The notes under the pieces are model-generated. The model was not told the origin of the DNA and ran no database searches. It saw only the letters and a list, made by a program, of their open reading frames with translations. DNA of 32,966 nt from Senegalimassilia anaerobia JC110 (GTDB lineage: Bacteria > Actinomycetota > Coriobacteriia > Coriobacteriales > Eggerthellaceae), in assembly GCF_000236865.1 (NCBI RefSeq), contig NZ_HE611016.1, forward strand, positions 388,585-421,550, read 5' to 3'. Position 1 is the first letter of the stretch. Every line of letters begins with the position of its first letter. Both the position numbers and the translations under genes were made by a program. Positions 22,138 through 30,622 of the stretch are shown in pieces.

Positions 22138-23307
22138 TTAAGCAGCCTGAGCTTGGGGCTGGACCGCGCGAGTCTTCTCGGCGTTGATGTTCACCTTATG
22201 ACTATCGTTGACGTTGCCGCTGTTGACCGGATTGCGCTTGGAAAGGCGGAAGATGATCAGCGCGACGCACACGGCGATGGCAACCGTTGCCACGGTCCCC
22301 CAGACGCCGGTTTTCGCAAGTGCACAAGCAAGGGCGCCCACGATGCCCGCCGCGGGGAAGGTGACCAGCCAGGCGATTAACATACGGCCGGCAACGCCCC
22401 AGTTGACCGGATTGCCCTTCTTGCCAAGACCGGTGCCGATGATGGACCCGGAGCAAACCTGCGTAGTCGAAAGCGCGAAGCCGAGGTGAGAGGAAACCAG
22501 AATGGTGGTTGCGCTTGCAGCCTCGGCGGCAAAGCCCTGCGGGGTGCTGATCTCGGTCAGGCCCTTGCCCAGGGTGCGGATGACGCGCCAACCGCCCATG
22601 TACGTGCCGGCGGCGATAGCAAGGCCGCAGACGGCGACGACCCAAAGCTCAGGACCGGAGCCGGAAGGCTGCAGACCCACGGCGATGAGCGTCAGCGTGA
22701 TGATACCCATAGTTTTCTGGGCGTCATTAGTGCCATGCGAAAGAGCCACCAAGCAAGCGGTGACAGTCTGACCGTGACGGAAGCCGGACTCGACCTGCTT
22801 CTCGCTCATGTGCTTGACCACAGCGAAGATGAGCTTGACCGCGCAGAAGGCCGCCAAACCGGCAACAATAGGAGACACAAGGGCCGGGACAAGGATCTTG
22901 GTGATCACGGCAGCAAAGTTAACGCCCTCAACGCCCGCGCCGATGATGACAGCGCCGACCAGGCCGCCGAACAGCGCATGGCTGCTCGAGGAAGGAAGGC
23001 CCACCAGCCAGGTGAGCAGGTTCCAAATGATGGCGCCGATCAAGCCCGCCAAGATGAACTCAGGCGCGATGGTGACCACTTGCTCGTTGATCAAACCACC
23101 GGAGATGGTCTTTGCGACCTCTACGGACAGAAACGCGCCGACCAGGTTCAGCGTGCCCGCGGCGATAACAGCGGTTTTGGGCTTAAGCGCGCCCGTTGCG
23201 ATGGACGTGGCCATTGCATTGGCCGTATCGTGGAAACCGTTCGTGAAGTCAAACGTCAATGCGGTGACGATCACCAAGCCGACGATTACCAGCGTTGCCG
23301 GATCCAT
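22138..23307 (-). CDS. Pit-family inorganic phosphate transporter
   Basis: The protein has 389 residues with about ten membrane helices. The N-terminal repeat has TFDFTNGFHDTANAMATSIA, the signature of the PiT family, and GLPSSSSHALFGGLVGAVI. The second repeat shows LSHGTNDAQKTMGIITL and later GFALSTTQVCSGSIIGTGL, matching the inverted repeats of PiT carriers, which import metal-phosphate or phosphate with cations. GAAGGGAG precedes the ATG by about 10 nt. The C-terminal tail after residue 360 is short and charged. It forms an operon with the small membrane protein downstream. Confidence 0.92.
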   Translation of the reverse strand: MDPATLVIVGLVIVTALTFDFTNGFHDTANAMATSIATGALKPKTAVIAAGTLNLVGAFLSVEVAKTISGGLINEQVVTIAPEFILAGLIGAIIWNLLTWLVGLPSSSSHALFGGLVGAVIIGAGVEGVNFAAVITKILVPALVSPIVAGLAAFCAVKLIFAVVKHMSEKQVESGFRHGQTVTACLVALSHGTNDAQKTMGIITLTLIAVGLQPSGSGPELWVVAVCGLAIAAGTYMGGWRVIRTLGKGLTEISTPQGFAAEAASATTILVSSHLGFALSTTQVCSGSIIGTGLGKKGNPVNWGVAGRMLIAWLVTFPAAGIVGALACALAKTGVWGTVATVAIAVCVALIIFRLSKRNPVNSGNVNDSHKVNINAEKTRAVQPQAQAA

Positions 23308-23600
23308 TACTTTCGTTCTCCCTTCGAAAACTTCATTGCGTTGTTAAAACATCGAGCGTTCGAGAAGCTCTACCTTCTATGAGAGCTTGATTCTCCCGAA
23401 CGCGTTACTACGACGTTTCAAGGGCGCAGCACACCCTCGGCATGCAAAGAGCAAGTCTACGGATGATATGTAAAGCGACTGTAAGGCCGAATTCAGGTAC
23501 GGGTAATGCTTTTGAGGAATCGGAGAGGATTCGAAAGGGAGGATGCACGATGCCCCCTCCCGAAAAGAGAAGAGCGACCGAAACCGCCGTTGACCGGGGA
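23308..23600. other. Divergent intergenic region
   Basis: This holds the promoter side of the phosphate transporter on the minus strand. No gene is seen, and no GAAC box cluster appears here; those begin at 23601. Confidence 0.4.
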
Positions 23601-23826
23601 AGGTTCATTATGAACCTCGATTGCTTTATGAAATTGAACACACAGCTATACGAACGTGCTACACTGCAAGAAATTGAACCAATGAACTACGAACCGCAGA
23701 TGAGTTTTCACCTCAGTTCATAGTTCAATTTAATGGTTCATAAACCAGATTGTTCATACTATAGTTCAATTTATGGTTCAATTTTATATTGAACTGTGCC
23801 TTGAACCTATAGTTTGAACTTTGAAC
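23601..23826 (+). promoter_or_regulatory. Dense array of GAAC/GTTC boxes, probable autoregulatory operator
   Basis: Within 226 bp there are about 17 copies of a TTGAAC/TGAACC-type box in both orientations. They include a perfect palindrome AGGTTCA-TTA-TGAACCT (23601-23617), TTGAAC at 23634, 23674, 23789, 23801, 23814 and 23821, and GTTCAA or GGTTCA at 23723, 23735, 23764 and 23775. The last box touches the ribosome-binding site of the HTH-aminotransferase gene. Such an array predicts cooperative binding of the XRE-type domain encoded just downstream, or of another regulator. The AT-rich content also offers several possible -10 elements. Confidence 0.65.
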
Positions 23827-23838
23827 GAAAGGAACAGC

Positions 23839-25404
23839 ATGGATCAGAACGTGTTTGCCGAACAGCTGAAGATTGCCATGGATGCCGCCGGCATGAAGCA
23901 GGCAGATTTGATCCATGCAGCGCAAGAAGAAGGTCATAAACTCTGGAAAAGCCAGGTCAGCCAGTACGTTAGCGGCAAGACCATCCCCCGCCCCGATGTA
24001 ATGCAGCTGCTTGCTGAACTATTGAACGTCACTCCTGAGTGGCTGGGTGGCGAGGAGTCTGCACCTATGACTCCTTCCGAACATGAACCTTCTGCACCTG
24101 AACCACATGCTCATGAAGTTCAAAGCGATTTTGAACTTTCCAATACTAATGAACCTGCCGTGTCTGATGATCAAGGGAGCGTACCTATGCGTCAGTTCAA
24201 GAAATCCTCGAAGCTTGATAACGTTCTGTACGATGTTCGTGGTCCGGTTGTGGACGAAGCTGCACGCATGGAGTCCCAAGGCATGCGCATTTTGAAATTG
24301 AACATCGGCAACCCTGCCCCGTTCGGGTTCCGCACGCCCGACGAGGTTGTTCAGGACATGCGACATCAGCTTCCCGATTGCGAGGGTTACAGCGATTCGA
24401 AGGGCTTGTTCAGCGCACGCAAGGCCATCATGCAGTACTCTCAGATCAAGGGCCTTCCCAATGTTGATATGGACAGCATCTACACCGGCAACGGCGTGAG
24501 CGAGCTCATTAACCTGTGCATGCAGGCGCTGCTCGACACCGGCGACGAGATTCTTATCCCCAGCCCCGACTATCCGCTGTGGACGGCTTGCGCCACCCTT
24601 GCCGGCGGCACGCCCGTTCACTACATCTGCGACGAGCAGGCTGAGTGGTATCCCGATATCGACGATATCGAGCGCAAGATCACGCCGCGCACAAAGGCCA
24701 TCGTCATCATCAACCCCAACAACCCCACCGGCGCGCTGTATCCGCGCGAGGTGCTGCAGCAGATCGTAGATGTGGCTCGCAAGCACCAGCTAATGATCCT
24801 GTCCGATGAAATCTATGACCGCTTGGTCATGGACGACCTTGAGCACGTATCCATCGCAAGCCTTGCTCCCGATCTGTTCTGCATCACCTTCTCGGGTCTT
24901 TCGAAGTCGCACATGATTGCCGGCTATCGCATCGGTTGGATGGTGCTGTCCGGCGAGAAATACTGCGCGCAGGACTTCATCTTGGGCCTGAACATGTTGT
25001 CGAATATGCGCTTGTGCTCCAACGTGCCGGCGCAGTCCATCGTCCAGACCGCTCTGTGGGGCCATCAGAGCGTGCGCAATTACGTGGTACCCGGAGGCCG
25101 CGTATGCGAGCAGCGCGATTACGTATACAAGGCGCTCAACGACATCCCCGGCATCACCGCCGTCAAACCCCGTGCAGCCTTCTACATCTTCCCGAAGATC
25201 GATGTGAAGAAGTTCAACATCACCAACGACGAGCAGTTCGCACTCGACCTGCTGCACGAGAAGAAGATCCTGCTGGTTCCCGGCAAGGGCTTCAACTGGG
25301 GTTCGCCCGACCACTTCCGCGTGGTATACCTGCCGCGTATCGAAGTGCTCTCCGAAGCCATGGGTCAGCTCGGCGACTTCCTCTCGCACTACCGCCAAGC
25401 GTAG
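23839..25404 (+). CDS. Bifunctional XRE-type HTH / class I aminotransferase
   Basis: The protein has 521 residues. Residues 1-70 form an XRE-like HTH (FAEQLKIAMDAAGMKQADLI, then SQVSQYVSGKTIPRPDVMQL). A Pro/Glu/His/Ser-rich linker spans about 71-125. The rest is a class I PLP aminotransferase closest to alanine aminotransferases (AlaA type): NIGNPAPFGF, GYSDSKG, TGNGVSELI, INPNNPTGALY (Asn295), LSDEIYD, FSGLSKSHMIAGYRIGW (PLP lysine Lys356) and HFRVVYLP (Arg494, substrate carboxylate). The likely reaction is pyruvate plus glutamate to alanine plus 2-oxoglutarate. Start 23839 has AAAGGAA. This differs from MocR/GntR fusions, which use a winged helix. It may sense PLP or amino-acid state and repress itself through the upstream boxes. 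Confidence 0.9.
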   Translation: MDQNVFAEQLKIAMDAAGMKQADLIHAAQEEGHKLWKSQVSQYVSGKTIPRPDVMQLLAELLNVTPEWLGGEESAPMTPSEHEPSAPEPHAHEVQSDFELSNTNEPAVSDDQGSVPMRQFKKSSKLDNVLYDVRGPVVDEAARMESQGMRILKLNIGNPAPFGFRTPDEVVQDMRHQLPDCEGYSDSKGLFSARKAIMQYSQIKGLPNVDMDSIYTGNGVSELINLCMQALLDTGDEILIPSPDYPLWTACATLAGGTPVHYICDEQAEWYPDIDDIERKITPRTKAIVIINPNNPTGALYPREVLQQIVDVARKHQLMILSDEIYDRLVMDDLEHVSIASLAPDLFCITFSGLSKSHMIAGYRIGWMVLSGEKYCAQDFILGLNMLSNMRLCSNVPAQSIVQTALWGHQSVRNYVVPGGRVCEQRDYVYKALNDIPGITAVKPRAAFYIFPKIDVKKFNITNDEQFALDLLHEKKILLVPGKGFNWGSPDHFRVVYLPRIEVLSEAMGQLGDFLSHYRQA

Positions 25405-25440
25405 CAGGCTAAGAGGCACCTAGCGCTTTCAGGCTTCGCG

Positions 25441-25468
25441 GTGAGCAGGGGGTAGTCCCCCTGCTCAC
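25441..25468. terminator. Hairpin after the HTH-aminotransferase gene
   Basis: A 12-bp perfect stem (25441-25452 with 25457-25468) with TAGT loop follows the stop codon by 37 bp. There is no clear U-tract. Confidence 0.55.
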
Positions 25469-25482
25469 GTATCAGGGTCGTC

Positions 25483-25577
25483 CGACCGCTGCTGCGCGGT
25501 CGCCTACCGGCATGACAGGGACCTGTCCCGTCAAGCGCTTTTGAGGCGTTTAGAGATTTCAAACCATTACTCATCAG
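25483..25577. repeat. Further small inverted repeats in the intergenic region
   Basis: CGACCGC/GCGGTCG (25483-25502) and GACAGG/CCTGTC (25514-25527) follow each other closely, giving a run of hairpins with that at 25441. This has the look of a dispersed palindromic repeat cluster, not of a gene. Confidence 0.35.
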
Positions 25578-25613
25578 ATATGGGAAGAGGGGCGCAAGCC
25601 CCTCTTCCCATAT
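25578..25613. terminator. Bidirectional hairpin terminator before recQ
   Basis: A 16-bp perfect stem (25578-25593 with 25598-25613) with GCAA tetraloop lies between the converging aminotransferase and recQ genes. The remaining stretch to 25803 has no gene that I can support. Confidence 0.65.
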
Positions 25614-25803
25614 GGTGCCAAGCTATGCGTGGCTTTATTTCAGCTGATGCTGATGCGCGAAATGCACCTTGCTTCGATGCGGAGCCATTTCAAAGCAAGG
25701 CTGTTCTCGCGGCAACAAGACATCTAGCTCTTGTCCCTTGCATTAGGGAATCTCAATACGAACCCGCACCTTTCGCTCACATGCAGCCGAATCGCGCCGC
25801 CGC

Positions 25804-27693
25804 CTACTGCACTTCGGAACGATAGGCTGCGATCTCATCGAGGAAGGCTTTGCCGTACTTCTCGAGCTTCTTCATGCCTACGCCGCTAACGTCCATAAAC
25901 TCGTCTTCGGTTTCGGGCATGCGAGCGCACATATCGCGCAACGAGGCATCGCCGAAGACCATGTACGGAGCCAGTCCGCCTTCGACCGCCAGCTGCTTGC
26001 GCAACGCACGCAGCCTTTCGAACAGATCTTGGTCGTATGCTGCATCGGGACCGCTTGCCGTACCCGACCCACCGAATGAGTGACCGCCGGCAACGCCAGG
26101 CTTGCGCTGCGGTTGTCGCAGCACCTGCTTCATCTGCAATCGAAAATCAGGCGCTGCCGCTTCACGGAAGCGAGCCCCAAACCCCACTACGGGGAACTGG
26201 CCATCCGATATCTCCAAGTACTCGCCCGCCGCAAGCAGCTCGATGACCTCTTTCAGCTGCACTTGCGACATGCTGACGGAGTTGAGACACTTCGCCTGCG
26301 CAAGGCCGAACTGTTCAAGACGCTCCATGTTCGTGCCGCGCAGCACATCAACCACCACGCCTTTGCCGAACCTTCCGCGCAGCTCCTGCACGCAACGCAT
26401 GACGGCACGCGCTTCCGCGGTGACGTCCACCGCCCTGAACCCACCTTCGCAATTCGAGCAGTTGTTGCACGAGCCGTTGCCTTGCTGCGCTGCGGACTCA
26501 TCGCCGAAGTAACGCAACATGTAGCCGCGCAGGCATTCGCACGTCAGGCAATAGCCCTCCATGGCCGCCAGCATACGGCGCCTAGCCGCGCGGGCAACCT
26601 CAGCTTCCTCGGGACTCATGCTTTCGTTGCCGCTGTCCTGCTCAAGGAAGAACCTGCAAGTGGACAAATCGCCATCGCTCCAGCAGAGCATGCACTCGCT
26701 TGCAAGCCCGTCGCGTCCCGCGCGGCCCGCTTCCTGATAATAAGCCTCGATGCTTGACGGCATGTTGTAGTGGATGACGTAACGCACGTTCGATTTATCG
26801 ATGCCCATGCCGAAGGCGTTAGTTGCCACGATGACCGCAGCGTCGTCGTTAATCCATGCCTGCTGATTGGCGCTGCGCTCTTCTTTTCTCAATCCTGCGT
26901 GATAGCGCGTTGCCTTCACGCCGGACTGCACCAAGTGCTCGTGCACCTTCTCGACGTTCTTGCGCGTATTGCAATACACCACGCCTGAGTCCTCGGGATG
27001 CGCCTTCGCATACGTTGTGATGCGGTTCAGCTTTTTATTCGGCTCTAGGCGCTCAACGGAAAAGTGGAGGTTCGGCCGGTCGAAACCGGTGACCGCTTGG
27101 TAGGGATCTCGCAATCCTAACAGGCGCACGATGTCGGCACGAACGCGCTCCGTTGCCGTTGCAGTGAGTGCGGCAACAGTAGGACGCGCGGGAAGCTGCT
27201 CAATGAACGTACCGATGCGCAGATACGACGGGCGAAAATCCTGGCCCCATTGCGATACGCAATGCGCTTCGTCTACCGCGACCAGCGGGATGGGCGCCTG
27301 CGAGGCGAACTCCACAAAGAGCGGGTCCTCCAAGCGCTCAGGCGCAACGTAGAGCAGGTCGAACTCCCCCGCCAGAGCACGCGCCATGATCGAACCCTGC
27401 TGAGACGGGGTAAGCGTGGAGTTCAGATACGCCGCCTGAATGCCAGCATCCTGCAAGCTGCGCACCTGGTCGCCCATCAGCGACACCAACGGGCTTATGA
27501 CCAGCGCAAGGCCGCTCATGACAACGCCCGGTATCTGATAGCACACCGACTTGCCGGCGCCGGTAGGCATGACCGCAAGCGCATCGCGACCTGCAAGCAA
27601 AGCCTGCACCACGCCCTGCTGGCCCGGCCTGAAATCCTTGTAGCCGAAATGCATTTCCAGCGCCAAGCGCGCCTGCTCTATAGGTACCGACAC
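25804..27693 (-). CDS. recQ: RecQ-family ATP-dependent DNA helicase
   Basis: The protein has 629 residues from GTG 27693, chosen because GGGAAAGG lies about 6 nt upstream; an ATG at 27732 would add 13 residues. Helicase motifs are: [20 protein letters not shown] with TGAGKS (44-49), DEAH (141-144), [30 protein letters not shown] and [12 protein letters not shown]. Zinc-binding cysteines follow ([17 protein letters not shown], then CNNCSNC; Cys382, 385, 409, 412, 415), then a winged-helix domain and a C-terminal HRDC domain with [20 protein letters not shown]. It unwinds 3'-5' in recombination and fork repair. An extra segment (about 535-560) between RQC and HRDC is Gly/Ser-rich. Confidence 0.95.
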   Translation of the reverse strand: MSVPIEQARLALEMHFGYKDFRPGQQGVVQALLAGRDALAVMPTGAGKSVCYQIPGVVMSGLALVISPLVSLMGDQVRSLQDAGIQAAYLNSTLTPSQQGSIMARALAGEFDLLYVAPERLEDPLFVEFASQAPIPLVAVDEAHCVSQWGQDFRPSYLRIGTFIEQLPARPTVAALTATATERVRADIVRLLGLRDPYQAVTGFDRPNLHFSVERLEPNKKLNRITTYAKAHPEDSGVVYCNTRKNVEKVHEHLVQSGVKATRYHAGLRKEERSANQQAWINDDAAVIVATNAFGMGIDKSNVRYVIHYNMPSSIEAYYQEAGRAGRDGLASECMLCWSDGDLSTCRFFLEQDSGNESMSPEEAEVARAARRRMLAAMEGYCLTCECLRGYMLRYFGDESAAQQGNGSCNNCSNCEGGFRAVDVTAEARAVMRCVQELRGRFGKGVVVDVLRGTNMERLEQFGLAQAKCLNSVSMSQVQLKEVIELLAAGEYLEISDGQFPVVGFGARFREAAAPDFRLQMKQVLRQPQRKPGVAGGHSFGGSGTASGPDAAYDQDLFERLRALRKQLAVEGGLAPYMVFGDASLRDMCARMPETEDEFMDVSGVGMKKLEKYGKAFLDEIAAYRSEVQ

Positions 27694-27732
27694 GGCAAAC
27701 CTTTCCCTAACAACAAGTTTCACAATGCGCAA

Positions 27733-27790
27733 AGTGCAAACGCAAATCTAAATGCAGATGCAATGCAAACGCAAATCCGCGATAATACGA
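27733..27790. repeat. Short direct repeats upstream of recQ
   Basis: GCAAACGCAAATC occurs twice about 28 bp apart (near 27738 and 27766), separated by GCAGATGCAATG-like sequence. It may be an operator for the recQ promoter or simple slippage-prone sequence. Confidence 0.35.
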
Positions 27791-27885
27791 TCGCCTTACC
27801 GCAATCCTGCAAGAGAATCGCGGCTCGCAACAGCTTTGAAGCCCATCCAGAAGTGTTTCATCTGGGAAAATGCCTCGGTAAACGC

Positions 27886-28296
27886 CTAGATAATGATCCC
27901 TTCACAGTGATCTATTTCGTGCTGGATAATCTGCGCAGTGAAGCCACTGAAGCTTTTCTGACAGGTTTTGAACGATTCATCCTGATATGACACGCGAATC
28001 TTGCGATACCGCCGACATGGCCGCTGCCCCACAAGCGACAGGCATCCCTCCTCGGTGGAATACTCGCTTGAGGCATGCACGATTTCAGGATTGAACATGA
28101 GCTTGGCCGTGCCGTTGTCATCGAATACGATGATACGCTTGCGCACGCCGATCATGTTCGCCGCCATTCCCACGCACTCATGAGCATGCGCTTCAAGCGT
28201 ATCAAGCAAGTCCTGCCCAACAGGCGCATCCTCGATGGTTGCGGCCTCCGATGGCATGGCCAAGAACAGCTGGTTTCGCATAATCGGTCTGATCAT
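27886..28296 (-). CDS. def: Short peptide deformylase
   Basis: The protein has 136 residues. It removes the formyl group from new proteins at the ribosome. The three family motifs are CVGMAANMIG (residues about 41-50, in place of GxGLAAxQ, with Met where the active-site Gln normally stands), EEGCLSL (metal-ligand Cys) and HEIDHCEG (HExxH). This short form with AANMIG is a recognised variant in anaerobic Firmicutes and Actinobacteria, as far as I recall. The start at 28296 follows AGGAGG by about 10 nt; a longer frame reaches 28365 but lacks such a site. Whether it is the sole deformylase of the cell cannot be told. Confidence 0.88.
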   Translation of the reverse strand: MIRPIMRNQLFLAMPSEAATIEDAPVGQDLLDTLEAHAHECVGMAANMIGVRKRIIVFDDNGTAKLMFNPEIVHASSEYSTEEGCLSLVGQRPCRRYRKIRVSYQDESFKTCQKSFSGFTAQIIQHEIDHCEGIII

Positions 28297-28346
28297 CGGG
28301 CTCGTGCCTCCTACATGAATATGGACAAGTGGGTTGCGAATATATG

Positions 28347-28387
28347 AAAAGGGGTTTCGCTGCACCTACTGTACCATGCGAAACCCC
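28347..28387 (-). terminator. Intrinsic terminator upstream of def
   Basis: On the minus strand GGGGTTTCGC pairs with GCGAAACCCC (28378-28387 with 28351-28360), followed by TTTTC. The 17-nt loop is long. It probably ends transcription from the amidohydrolase side, with def starting from its own promoter. The DNA between this and the amidohydrolase stop (28388-28574) has no gene. Confidence 0.55.
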
Positions 28388-28574
28388 TGCGTTCAAGAAA
28401 AATCGAACGTTTGTTTTATTGCATTTTCGCACCGTTTGACCTGCGGAAACAGCAGATTCTTTCGCAAAGGCCCGTCAAATTCGCGCATTATAAACAAGTT
28501 TGCCGCCCCGACGACAAGCAACCCGACCGAGAAGCGCATGCCATAACACGCGACACCGCCCCATCCCGAATGAG

Positions 28575-29879
28575 CTATCGCGGCAAGAACTTGTCCAACT
28601 CGCGATCGAGCTCGGGAAGGTGCTTCACGTGCAGGCCGTCGGCGAACTTGCCGCGGACCATGACGCGCCGCACGTTTCGCAGCGCTTCCAGATCATCAAG
28701 CGGGTTCGCATCCAGCACGATCATGTCAGCCGATTTCCCTACTTCGATCGAGCCCGTCTCGTCACCAAGCCCGATGATGCTCGCGTTGCCCAGCGTTGCC
28801 GCATGCAACGCAAGTTGGCGGCTTGCGCCCACGATGCGCTCGAAGTACACCAGCTCGCGCCACATATCGTATTGCGTGACGTACGGGCACGCCGAATCGG
28901 TACCCAGTCCAACGGGAATCCCCTGCTCCAAAGCCTGTTTTGCGGCGGACACGATACCGTCGAAGACGATGCGCCCGTTCACCACCTGGACCTCAGTGGA
29001 ATGGGTCATCTCGGGCGGCAACTTGATGAACGGCAGCGCCGGGGAGACGGTGCAGGTAAGCGAGCTTTTGCGGCCCACGCCGTTTTCACGGAACAGCGCC
29101 AGCAGCTCGTCGTCCAAAACGCCACCATGCTCGATGGTGTCCACGCCCGCTTCCAAACCAACGCGAACACCCTCCGTGCTCTCGATATGCGCCGCGGTAT
29201 GCATGCCAAGCTTGTGAGCCTCGTCCACTGCTGCCGCCGCGATCTCGGGCGACATACGCAGCACGCCCGGCTCGCCTTCCTTCTCGGCGTCGAACACGCC
29301 GCCGGTGATGAACAACTTCACCAAATCACACTTGTGCGCGAAGCAGTCACGCACGATCTCACGCGCTTGATCAGGCGTTTCGGCAATGTGCGCGAACAGC
29401 CCCGCACCGTGACCGCCCGGCACCGTCACGCCCACGCCCGAGGTGACCAAGCGCGGGCCCTGGTACTTGCCCGCGTTGATGGCGTCGCGCACCCACACGT
29501 CGGCGAATCCCGGATCGCCCACGCTGCGCACCGTGGTGACGCCGCTTGCTAGCTGCTGCTGGGCATGTTTGCGCAGCGTACGATGCAGATACCAACGCCA
29601 AACGGGGTTGGCAACAACCTTCTCGATAAGGTCGCCCGCCGCGCCGGCGCTGGTGGGCTTGCCGTTGCCGCACAGATGCACATGCAGGTTGACCAGGCCC
29701 GGCATCAAATACGCGCCCTTCAGGTCCACTTCCTGCGCGCCGGCAGGACCCACCGTGGAGGCAGCGGGCCCGACCGCGCTGATGCGGCCATTGTCGTCCA
29801 CAGCGACGGTCATATTCTCTTGCGGCTGCATATCGCGCGTGCCGTCGAGCAGCGTTGCGTGCGTGAATACGTAAGACAT
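28575..29879 (-). CDS. Amidohydrolase-superfamily protein (imidazolonepropionase/prolidase-like)
   Basis: The protein has 434 residues. It has the metal-dependent hydrolase layout: a small beta-domain (1-58), LMPGLVNLHVHLCG (His66, His68), the DLVKLFITGG strand with a probable carboxylated Lys188, HTAAHIES (His227/His231), TIEHGG (His251), and GLGTDSACP (Asp328). The C-terminal beta part has GSIEVGKSADMIVLDANPL. Members hydrolyse C-N bonds in dipeptides such as Xaa-Pro or Xaa-Arg, or ring amides; the substrate here cannot be predicted. AAAGGGGAA before the ATG at 29879 sets the start; the frame stays open upstream to 30356 but loses family likeness. No signal peptide, so cytoplasmic. Confidence 0.88.
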   Translation of the reverse strand: MSYVFTHATLLDGTRDMQPQENMTVAVDDNGRISAVGPAASTVGPAGAQEVDLKGAYLMPGLVNLHVHLCGNGKPTSAGAAGDLIEKVVANPVWRWYLHRTLRKHAQQQLASGVTTVRSVGDPGFADVWVRDAINAGKYQGPRLVTSGVGVTVPGGHGAGLFAHIAETPDQAREIVRDCFAHKCDLVKLFITGGVFDAEKEGEPGVLRMSPEIAAAAVDEAHKLGMHTAAHIESTEGVRVGLEAGVDTIEHGGVLDDELLALFRENGVGRKSSLTCTVSPALPFIKLPPEMTHSTEVQVVNGRIVFDGIVSAAKQALEQGIPVGLGTDSACPYVTQYDMWRELVYFERIVGASRQLALHAATLGNASIIGLGDETGSIEVGKSADMIVLDANPLDDLEALRNVRRVMVRGKFADGLHVKHLPELDRELDKFLPR

Positions 29880-30573
29880 GGCATTCCCCTTTACTTGCCT
29901 GCGCCGATGCGTGGGCATGGCGCGGAATCGATGATTCGAGCCTACCAAGAACTCGGCAAAGCGTCTAGGGAAAATGCCCACATGAGGAAAAGTTACCAGG
30001 GCAAGAAGGAGATGCGTCAGACGGCCCGGAACGCTAGCGCCCACGACACGAAAGCCCACTATAACCTGGGAAAACTCCCACCTTCGCAAGACAGAGGAGA
30101 CTGCAACCCGCCAACAGCGCAAGGTTTCTCGGTCGTTCCGGCGGCTTCCTAGCAGACGGATTCTTCCCAAACCTGCAAGGTTCAGCGGACAGTTTTCCGT
30201 GCAACGGACAAGGGTTCTGCAAGATGGCGGCATCATACTCGAACCAGGCGATGTGGCGGCTGGATTAAAGCGGGCCGTGTCATGGGAGACGCTCCTGACC
30301 TGCTGCTTCACTCCCCATCGCCTCTCCTCCCTTTGGAACGGGCGGGCTCCTCGCAAACTCAGGGCCTGCCCGCCACAAGCAAGCAGACCGCCGCAAAACG
30401 CAAGCGAGTCACGCTCCCGCGCATGCCGCTAGCCACAACACGCAAGCAGCCTTATGCTCCCGCGAACGTCCATACCCCCGATTCACACCACGCGACCGTC
30501 AAACCGTCCCGACAAGAACGCACCAGGAGACGCGAATGCGAACATCAAGCCGAAACGCTTCATCGCAGCAAAC
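29880..30573. other. Long intergenic region without a recognised gene
   Basis: About 690 bp lie between the EF-G paralogue and the amidohydrolase, both on the minus strand. I see open frames only by lack of stops in GC-rich DNA, with no ribosome-binding sites or family likeness. I see no tRNA or strong hairpin. The promoter of the amidohydrolase presumably lies near 29900-29960. Confidence 0.4.
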
Positions 30574-30601
30574 AGCGAGCCGCCCCGAAGGACGGCTCGC
30601 T
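30574..30601 (-). terminator. Hairpin terminator after the EF-G-like gene
   Basis: AGCGAGCCG and CGGCTCGCT (30574-30582 with 30593-30601) form a 9-bp stem, extended by two inner pairs around CGAA after one mismatch. On the minus strand it is followed by GTTTGC. It lies 21 bp after the stop codon of the gene. Confidence 0.6.
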
Positions 30602-30622
30602 GCAATCATCTTATGGGCCTGC

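Noticed and set aside
22486-23382. Plus-strand 298-codon frame opposite the phosphate transporter
   Set aside because: It is antisense to a clear PiT gene and contains Asp/Arg/Gly-rich non-globular sequence.
23601-23826. CRISPR array
   Set aside because: The repeated units are only 6-7 bp, in both orientations and irregularly spaced; they look like operator boxes.
25541-25825. Plus-strand 94-codon frame between the aminotransferase and recQ
   Set aside because: It spans a bidirectional terminator and the end of recQ and has no recognisable features.
29880-30356. N-terminal extension of the amidohydrolase
   Set aside because: Without family likeness, and the ATG at 29879 has a strong AAAGGGGAA site and begins where the family's first strand begins.
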